Shown piece by piece: positions 5,844-10,492 of a stretch of DNA of 10,492 nt; position 1 is the stretch's first letter, and the number at the start of each line of letters is the position of its first letter. Source of the stretch: Clostridia bacterium (GTDB lineage Bacteria; Bacillota_A; Clostridia; Oscillospirales; CAG-272); the NCBI GenBank assembly GCA_017414605.1, contig JAFQLG010000071.1, positions 1 through 10,492 of the forward strand, given 5' to 3'. The notes below the pieces were generated by a model that was given only the letters and a program-made list of their open reading frames with translations, searched no databases and had not been told where the DNA came from. Made by a program: the position numbers and the translations under genes.

Positions 5844-6290
5844 TTATTTCCAGCGGCAAATCAGCTTAACGCCCGATATTGCCTCTATTTCAACGTATTC
5901 GCCGACCTCTGCATATTCGCAGTCATCGCTCATTTTGGCGCTCCAAACCTTGCCATCTACCTTAACGGCGCCCGTCATAGCGGCGTTATCTATCTTCTCA
6001 ATGACCACAGCGGTCTTACCTATGAGCAGATCGATGTCGGTTTTTCCCTTGCCGTGATTTTTCAAGAGCTTCTTTCTGAATATGGTCAGCGCCAGCACGA
6101 GCAGGACTGCCGAAAGTGCTGCAAACACTACCCACTGTATCCACACCTCAACGCCAAGCGTTGCAAGCACTAAGGATACCAGCGCGCCCGGTACGAACCA
6201 AACGGCGATAAGCTCCGCTGTCTGCGACTCAATCAGCAACGCCCCTATAAAGAACACTGCCCACATCAAAGTCATTACTATCTGTTCCAT
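5844..6290 (-). CDS. NfeD family membrane protein (short form)
   Basis: 148 residues, ATG at 6290 with GGAGG about 8 nt upstream. The N-terminal half is nearly all hydrophobic (segments about 5-20, 26-45 and 48-70), ending in basic FRKKLLKNHGKGK. Residues about 83-148 form the NfeD C-terminal OB-fold: LIGKTAVVIEKIDNAAMTGAVKV, then GKVWSAKMSD, EYAEVGEYVEIEAISGVKLICR. This is the short type without the N-terminal ClpP-like serine protease domain. NfeD proteins partner SPFH proteins (for example YuaF with the flotillin YuaG in Bacillus) and may dock onto their oligomers. The gene is first in the nfeD-SPFH-zinc ribbon operon, with a leader of about 59 nt from the predicted start site. Confidence 0.92.
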   Translation of the reverse strand: MEQIVMTLMWAVFFIGALLIESQTAELIAVWFVPGALVSLVLATLGVEVWIQWVVFAALSAVLLVLALTIFRKKLLKNHGKGKTDIDLLIGKTAVVIEKIDNAAMTGAVKVDGKVWSAKMSDDCEYAEVGEYVEIEAISGVKLICRWK

Positions 6291-6355
6291 ACGTAAAACC
6301 TCCGTATAATCTTAAAATGGTCAAGCGGCTTTGCGCCACTCATTTCCTCAATATA

Positions 6356-6384
6356 ATTATATCACGCAGTCACTTGACTGTCAA
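6356..6384 (-). promoter_or_regulatory. SigA promoter of the NfeD/SPFH operon, sharing the palindromic -35 region
   Basis: On the minus strand: TTGACA (6384-6379), 17-nt spacer, TATAAT (6361-6356), with extended -10 TG. The palindrome TTGACAGTCAA covers 6384-6374, and TTGACAGTCAAGTGA (6384-6370) is identical to the promoter at 422-436. Predicted start is near 6349. The stretch from here to 6470 is AT-rich and holds no other gene; I see no clear terminator for the upstream minus-strand gene. Confidence 0.85.
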
Positions 6385-6470
6385 TGCCATTCTCAAGAAA
6401 TTTTTAACAAAATTTGAGCTGAATTATAGTATATATTGCACAAAAACCGATATCAGAGGCTCCAAAATCC

Positions 6471-7145
6471 TTATTTTGAATAGCTTTTCTCGATTATATC
6501 CATAACCAGCATCTCGCCCGAACGATCGTTGACTACGAAATACTGCGGTCTTGTTTCGTCGCTGTCTATGGTGTTTCTATAGGTTCCGTTATTCTCGTGG
6601 ATCCTGTATCTGACCTCAAAGACAAATTCCGTATAGTCGGCGCCCTCGGGGTCAGTCATATTCTTCTGGCTATACGTGGATATTTCAATTGCATATATCT
6701 GCTGCTGGGTAAAGCCGCTCTTTTTCAGAGCTTTGTCCCCCATATATCCGTTATAGGCATCGGCATCTCCGTCCCTTACCGCCATAAGCGCAAGGCACAC
6801 CACCTCAAAAGCCTCGCCATACATATCGTACTCGTCCTCGGCAACGCTGACCTTAACGCCCGTATGCCTATCGTGGCGATACACGGTTCTGTCAAGCTTG
6901 AGATATTCGTCATATTCCATTATATCAAAGCCCTCGGGCTTGGTTTCGTCCAAAAGCCAAGGGTCAACCGTTTCTATCTCGCCGCCGCTCTGCGTCTTAT
7001 CTCCCGAAACACCCTCCAGAAGCGCGACAAGTGCGCCGCAGATCACGAAAGCGCCTATCGCTATGGCGATTATAATAAACAGCGTTTTTTTCTGACCCGT
7101 TAGCCTTTGTCTTTTTATATATTGCGGCATTTTATCTTCATTCAT
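6471..7145 (-). CDS. Unknown single-pass membrane-anchored protein
   Basis: 224 residues. The N-terminus is basic (YIKRQRLTGQKK), followed by a membrane segment (21-43), which suggests a cytoplasmic N-terminus and an extracytoplasmic body. The body is acidic. It begins with a low-complexity linker (GDKTQSGGEIETVDPWLLDETKPEG) and then a mixed region with EVRYRIHENNGTYRNT and FVVNDRSGEMLVMDIIEKSYSK. The central part (AFEVVCLALMAVRDGDADAYNGYMGDKAL) and the beta-rich end recall NTF2-like/DUF4878-type extracytoplasmic domains, but I cannot assign it to one. AGAGG lies about 10 nt before the ATG at 7145; the ATG at residue 6 is a less likely start. It has its own promoter, and the terminator after it is not obvious. 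Confidence 0.75.
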   Translation of the reverse strand: MNEDKMPQYIKRQRLTGQKKTLFIIIAIAIGAFVICGALVALLEGVSGDKTQSGGEIETVDPWLLDETKPEGFDIMEYDEYLKLDRTVYRHDRHTGVKVSVAEDEYDMYGEAFEVVCLALMAVRDGDADAYNGYMGDKALKKSGFTQQQIYAIEISTYSQKNMTDPEGADYTEFVFEVRYRIHENNGTYRNTIDSDETRPQYFVVNDRSGEMLVMDIIEKSYSK

Positions 7146-7181
7146 ACCTCAATATCCTCTCATTTTGATATCCTTACTTAC

Positions 7182-7210
7182 AGTATATCATATTTTTTTG
7201 TCGCACGCAA
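7182..7210 (-). promoter_or_regulatory. SigA promoter of the orphan membrane protein gene
   Basis: On the minus strand: TTGCGT (7210-7205), 17-nt spacer, TATACT (7187-7182), with extended -10 TG just before it. The predicted leader is about 30 nt. The rest of the divergent intergenic region (7211-7321) holds only the direct repeat AAAGGTCTT (near 7249 and 7316) and GC-rich patches. Confidence 0.65.
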
Positions 7211-7321
7211 TATTTCTTTGAAAATTGTTTAATTCGTGCTTTTATTAAAGGTCTTTGCGCCCGCGCGGCAAAAAGGACGCCAAAACCAAGCGAAAATGGG
7301 CGGGAAAATGACAAAAAGGTC

Positions 7322-7350
7322 TTGTTAAATGGGGCAAACCGTGATATAAT
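7322..7350 (+). promoter_or_regulatory. SigA promoter of the apgM-lepB-rbgA operon
   Basis: TTGTTA (7322-7327), 17-nt spacer, TATAAT (7345-7350) with extended -10 TG (GTGATATAATTA, the same 12 nt as in the NfeD/SPFH promoter). Predicted start is near 7357, leaving a leader of about 47 nt with a GCGCG-CA-CGCGC inverted repeat (7376-7387) shortly before the start codon. Confidence 0.75.
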
Positions 7351-7403
7351 TAAGATGTATAAATTTTATCTTTTCGCGCGCACGCGCAGAAACGGGACCC
7401 CAT

Positions 7404-8612
7404 ATGAAATACTTTGTTCTTATTCCCGACGGTATGGCAGACGAGCCTATCGCCGCACTTGACAATAAAACGCCAATGCAGGCGGCGCACAAGCCGACTA
7501 TGGACGCGCTGGCAAAAAACAGCCTGGTTGGCACGGTTTCAAACGTGCCGCTTGGCATGGTGCCCGAAAGCGACACGGCAAATATGGCTATACTCTCCTT
7601 TGACCCCAAGGTGTATTCCAAGGGTCGCTCTCCGCTTGAGGCGGTCAGCATGGGGCTTTCCATGCGCGAGGATGAGGTTGCCTTTCGCTGCAACGTTGTC
7701 GCGCTTTCCGAGGGCGGCGACTATGACGAAAAGATAATGCTGGACCACAGCGCCGACGAGATAAGTACCGCCGAGGCGGACGAGCTTATAAGGTCGCTTG
7801 ACGCGGCTCTGGGCAATGAGCTGCGCCGCTTTTACACGGGTGTCAGCTACCGCCATTGCCTTTTGTGGCGCGGCGCCTCCGACACTTATGATTTTACGCG
7901 CCCCCACGACATTCTGGGTCAGCCCATAAAGGAGCACCTGCCGCGAGGCGATGGCGGAAGGGTCTTTTACGACCTTATGCGCGCAAGCTACGATATACTT
8001 GAGCATCACCCCGTAAACGAGGCGCGCCGCGCTCGCGGTCTTCTCGCCGCAAACTCTATCTGGCTCTGGAGCCCCGGCAAAAAGCCTGCTCTGCCCTCCT
8101 TCAGCGAAAAATGGGGGCTTTGCGGCGCGGTCATCTCCGCAGTTGACCTCATCAAAGGCATCGGCATCTGCGCAGGCATGCGTTCTATCGACGTTGAGGG
8201 AGCAACGGGCAACGTTCACACCAACTATGCGGGCAAGGCGCAGGCGGCTATCGATGCTTTTCGCAACGGAGCCGATTACGTTTACGTTCACGTTGAAGCG
8301 CCCGACGAATGCGGCCACAGAGCCGAAACCGACAACAAGGTGCGCGCCATTGAGCTTATCGACAGCGGCATTCTCGCGCCCGTTTTACAATATCTTGAAG
8401 GCTGCGGCGAGGACTTTAAGATAATGGTCCTGCCCGACCATCCAACGCCTCTGCGCCTGCGCACGCACACGATGGACCCCGTTCCCTTTATGGTCTACAC
8501 CTCGAGCAAGCAGCACGTGGGCGTTGACGTCTTCTGTGAGCAGCAAGCCGCAGAAACGGGGCTTTATATCCCCCATGGCCACGAGCTTATGGGAGAAATT
8601 CTCTTAAAATAA
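7404..8612 (+). CDS. apgM: Cofactor-independent phosphoglycerate mutase, archaeal (ApgM) type / proposed homoserine kinase
   Basis: 402 residues, ATG at 7404 behind a weak GGGA site. It belongs to the alkaline phosphatase superfamily. The metal-binding Asp is in LIPDGMAD (Asp9) and the nucleophile is Ser56 in PESDTANMAILSFDP. The second metal cluster comprises Asp301 and His305 in EAPDECGH, Asp345-His346 in LPDHPTP, and His355 in THTMDPVPF. A long insert (about 100-250) is typical of ApgM rather than the bacterial GpmI. ApgM interconverts 2- and 3-phosphoglycerate. A subfamily of this size (TIGR02535) in Bacteroidetes and Clostridia is proposed to be a homoserine kinase in threonine synthesis, and this protein could be of that kind. 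No thr or glycolytic genes adjoin, so context does not decide. Followed by lepB after 26 nt. Confidence 0.92.
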   Translation: MKYFVLIPDGMADEPIAALDNKTPMQAAHKPTMDALAKNSLVGTVSNVPLGMVPESDTANMAILSFDPKVYSKGRSPLEAVSMGLSMREDEVAFRCNVVALSEGGDYDEKIMLDHSADEISTAEADELIRSLDAALGNELRRFYTGVSYRHCLLWRGASDTYDFTRPHDILGQPIKEHLPRGDGGRVFYDLMRASYDILEHHPVNEARRARGLLAANSIWLWSPGKKPALPSFSEKWGLCGAVISAVDLIKGIGICAGMRSIDVEGATGNVHTNYAGKAQAAIDAFRNGADYVYVHVEAPDECGHRAETDNKVRAIELIDSGILAPVLQYLEGCGEDFKIMVLPDHPTPLRLRTHTMDPVPFMVYTSSKQHVGVDVFCEQQAAETGLYIPHGHELMGEILLK

Positions 8613-8638
8613 TAAATTACGGTAAAGGTTGAGGTTTT

Positions 8639-9385
8639 ATGAACGATCAGAACCAAAATTTCGACAAAAACTCTCAATTGAATATTGATAACGAGCAAGC
8701 GGCGCCCGAAGCGCAGAGCGAGCAGACCGAGGGCATTGAGGCGCAAGGCGTTGAGGCGCAAGGCATTGAGGCGCAGGGCGAGCAGACCGTCAAGGCACCG
8801 CTTGGCACAAGGGTCGCATCTGCCATTTTCGACACGCTTGAGATCTTCTCCGTTTCGGTTGTCGCGGTATTGCTGATCTTCAGCTTTTGCCTGCGGCTTT
8901 GCCGCGTATCAGGCGCTTCCATGGACGATACTCTGCACAACGGCGAAACCGTTGTCATCTCTGATCTTTTCTACACGCCAAAGCAGGGCGATATTATCGT
9001 TTTTCACCTTTCAAACAGCTATTACACAGAGCCCCTGGTCAAGCGCGTTATAGCAACGGGCGGTCAGCAGGTGACGGTTGATATCGACTCGGGCTACACT
9101 TACGTTGACGGCGTTTGTCTTGACGAAGAGTACGCCAATTTCGGCTATTTTGACGGCTATGACCAGCAAAGCCTTTCCCTGCTCTTTGATATGAACAAGG
9201 TGACCACCAACGAAAACGGACACAGAGTGCTTTCCGTTTCTGTTCCCGAGGGATACGTTTTCGTTATGGGCGACAACCGCAACAATTCCTCCGATTCGCG
9301 CCACCGCTACGTTGGATTTGTGGACGAGCGATGCATTCTCGGCAGGGCGCTGTTCCGCATCTCCCCCTTTACCCCCCTTTCATAA
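8639..9385 (+). CDS. lepB: Signal peptidase I (LepB/SipS family) with a repeat-containing N-terminal extension
   Basis: 248 residues, ATG at 8639 after TTGAGG. One membrane segment (about 63-86) precedes the catalytic Ser94 in SGASMDDTLHNGE (the usual SMxPTL has Asp for Pro here). The general-base Lys135 is in LVKRVIATGG. The final box is MGDNRNNSSDSRHRYVGFV (210-228). It would cleave signal peptides of exported proteins, including the S11 protein of this window, on the outer membrane face. The cytoplasmic N-terminus of about 60 residues is longer than in small SipS proteins and contains the tandem unit GIEAQ/GVEAQ. It is a single-pass, Gram-positive-type enzyme lying next to rbgA, echoing the rplS-lepB-ylqF-rnhB order found in many Firmicutes, although rplS and rnhB are absent here. 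Confidence 0.94.
   Translation: MNDQNQNFDKNSQLNIDNEQAAPEAQSEQTEGIEAQGVEAQGIEAQGEQTVKAPLGTRVASAIFDTLEIFSVSVVAVLLIFSFCLRLCRVSGASMDDTLHNGETVVISDLFYTPKQGDIIVFHLSNSYYTEPLVKRVIATGGQQVTVDIDSGYTYVDGVCLDEEYANFGYFDGYDQQSLSLLFDMNKVTTNENGHRVLSVSVPEGYVFVMGDNRNNSSDSRHRYVGFVDERCILGRALFRISPFTPLS
8732..8776 (+). repeat. Three tandem 15-bp repeats inside lepB
   Basis: Units GGCATTGAGGCGCAA (8732-8746), GGCGTTGAGGCGCAA (8747-8761) and GGCATTGAGGCGCAG (8762-8776) encode Gly-Ile/Val-Glu-Ala-Gln. They are flanked by two copies of GCGAGCAGACCG (8718-8729 and 8778-8789), exactly 60 bp apart. The unit is in frame, so gain or loss would only change the length of the cytoplasmic tail. Confidence 0.9.
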
Positions 9386-9420
9386 GGCAAAACCGAATCT
9401 TACACAAAGGAGTGACTTAT

Positions 9421-10284
9421 ATGCCATCCGATCAGATACAGTGGTTTCCCGGACACATGGCCAAAACGCGCAGACTGATCAGCGAAAACCTCAAAAACGT
9501 TGACGTTGTCATCGAGCTTCTGGACGCGCGCATTCCCCTATCCTCGAGAAATCCCGAAATTACCAAGCTCACCGCAGGCAAGCCCTCGCTCATCATTCTC
9601 AACAAGGCCTCGCTTGCAGATCCCGAGCAAAATAAATATTGGCAAAAACTATATACCACCGAAAGCTCCGCCTGCATCACGGTCGATTGCCTGACGGGCG
9701 AGGGGCTCAACAAGATACTGCCCGCCATAAAAGAACTGATGCGCGAAAAGCTGGAGCGCTATGAAAGCCGCGGTATGATGGGTCGCCGCATATTCGCCAT
9801 GGTGCTTGGAATCCCCAACGTTGGCAAATCCACGCTCATCAACAAGCTCTCGGGCGCAAAAAAGGCAAAGGTTGAAAACCGCCCGGGAGTTACGCGCGAC
9901 AAGCAATGGGTTTCAACGGGCATCGGAGTTGACCTTCTCGATATGCCCGGCATTCTCTGGCCTAAATTTGAGGACAGGACGGTTGGCGAAAATCTGGCGC
10001 TTACGGGCGCTATCAAGGACGACGTTCTCGATATTGAGTCCCTGGCTATGATCTATTGCCGCCGCATGCGCGAGCTCTATCCCGAGCTGCTCTCAACGCG
10101 CTACAAGCTCGGCGATATGAACGCGCTCTCGGACCTCGATGACTACGACCTGCTCTGCCTCATCGGCAAAAAGCGCGGCTTTCTCATCTCGGGCGGCGAC
10201 ATCAACACCGAGCGCACCGCCGATATGCTGCTGGACGAATTCCGCAGCGCAAAGCTTGGTAGGATAACGTTGGATAGAGGTTAA
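9421..10284 (+). CDS. ylqF: Ribosome biogenesis GTPase RbgA/YlqF
   Basis: 287 residues. The frame opens at 9331 inside lepB, but AAAGGAG (9406-9412) places the start at the ATG at 9421, giving the usual N-terminus IQWFPGHMAKTRR. It is a circularly permuted GTPase: the G4 motif comes first (NKAS, 61-64, usually NKxD), then G1 GIPNVGKS (130-137), G2 within PGVTRD (155-160) and G3 DMPG (174-177). The C-terminal helical domain contains the ELYPELLSTRY and FLISGGDINTERTADMLLDEFRSAKLGRITLD segments seen in RbgA. In Bacillus RbgA promotes a late step of 50S subunit assembly. The Ser in G4, where Asp reads the guanine base, is unusual. Last gene of the apgM-lepB-rbgA operon, 35 nt after lepB. Confidence 0.94.
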   Translation: MPSDQIQWFPGHMAKTRRLISENLKNVDVVIELLDARIPLSSRNPEITKLTAGKPSLIILNKASLADPEQNKYWQKLYTTESSACITVDCLTGEGLNKILPAIKELMREKLERYESRGMMGRRIFAMVLGIPNVGKSTLINKLSGAKKAKVENRPGVTRDKQWVSTGIGVDLLDMPGILWPKFEDRTVGENLALTGAIKDDVLDIESLAMIYCRRMRELYPELLSTRYKLGDMNALSDLDDYDLLCLIGKKRGFLISGGDINTERTADMLLDEFRSAKLGRITLDRG

Positions 10285-10492
10285 TGTTACTCCGCCTCCC
10301 CATTTCATTAAATAACACTTACAGATTTCACTTTGTTGGTTGGGTTCGCCAATCTATCAATATAGGTTGGCTTAGCAGGTTGATTTTGCGAAGCAAAAGC
10401 AACGTCACGAAAATCTTGTAGAACCTAAAAACATTGAAAGTTTTTGCGGAGCTTTTTTCTAAAAAGCGACCCGCTTATTCCCCACTGAGCAC
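10285..10492. repeat. Non-coding, hairpin-rich tail after rbgA; probable dispersed intergenic repeat
   Basis: No gene with a start and a ribosome binding site is visible to the window edge. Hairpins: TTTTGC-GAA-GCAAAA (10384-10398) and GCTTTTT-TCT-AAAAAGC (10451-10467); GGTTGG with CCAATC near 10340-10356 forms a weaker one. The stretch from about 10400 onward (AAAATCTTGTAGAACC, then AAACATTGAAAGTTTTTGCGG) resembles, from memory, sequence recurring between genes in gut Clostridia and often mis-annotated as short proteins. I see no classical stem plus T-run terminator for rbgA. Confidence 0.45.

Noticed and set aside
5466..6173. Plus-strand open frame of 235 codons across SPFH and NfeD
   Set aside because: Antisense shadow of two well-supported minus-strand genes; Cys- and His-rich composition typical of a shadow frame.
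6420..6450. Minus-strand TATAAT near 6425 as a second promoter for the NfeD operon
   Set aside because: No acceptable -35 box lies 16-18 nt upstream, while the promoter at 6384-6356 is near consensus.
7248..7325. Direct repeat AAAGGTCTT about 67 nt apart upstream of apgM
   Set aside because: Nine bases, no dyad symmetry, and only one copy touches the promoter; too weak to call an operator.
7539..8318. Minus-strand open frame of 259 codons inside apgM
   Set aside because: Antisense to the apgM frame, which carries all metal-binding and nucleophile motifs; the long shadow follows from the GC-rich codon pattern.

Overview
The window looks like chromosomal core DNA from an anaerobic Clostridia-type Firmicute, probably an uncultured gut lineage. 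The evidence is strong AGGAGG-type ribosome binding sites, SigA promoters with extended -10 boxes, UPF0297/IreB and DUF1836 proteins, a SpoIVFB-like M50 protease, and intergenic repeat DNA of the kind scattered through gut Clostridia. Coding density is high, there are no RNA genes, and I see no transposase, phage gene or CRISPR array.

Layout. (1) 1-343, minus strand: the 5' part of a SpoIVFB-like intramembrane metalloprotease that runs off the left edge. (2) 422-4329, plus strand: one probable operon behind a near-consensus promoter. It holds a DUF1836 protein with a MerR-like HTH, an unknown multi-pass membrane protein, IreB, RibF and an S11 (DD-carboxypeptidase family) protein, and ends in a terminator. 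(3) 4330-4560: non-coding mosaic of short repeats and hairpins, then a 13-bp-stem terminator between the converging operons. (4) 6384-4608, minus strand: NfeD, SPFH/band-7 and a small zinc-ribbon protein. (5) 7145-6471, minus strand: an orphan single-pass membrane protein with its own promoter. (6) 7322-10284, plus strand: ApgM-type phosphoglycerate mutase/proposed homoserine kinase, signal peptidase I and the ribosome assembly GTPase RbgA/YlqF. (7) 10285-10492: non-coding, hairpin-rich, probably a dispersed repeat.

Common theme. Much of the window concerns the cell envelope: intramembrane proteolysis, PASTA-kinase signalling (IreB), a peptidoglycan carboxypeptidase homologue, membrane microdomains (SPFH/NfeD) and protein export (LepB). 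The most unusual points are: an S11 protein whose SxxK and KTG motifs are both altered (TSAK, NAG), so it is probably not a normal carboxypeptidase; an IreB without any Ser or Thr in its N-terminal tail, where E. faecalis IreB is phosphorylated; and an identical 15-nt stretch containing the palindrome TTGACAGTCAA at the -35 boxes of both the DUF1836 operon and the NfeD/SPFH operon, which hints at shared control. I did not find a clearly self-contained new defence or mobile system.
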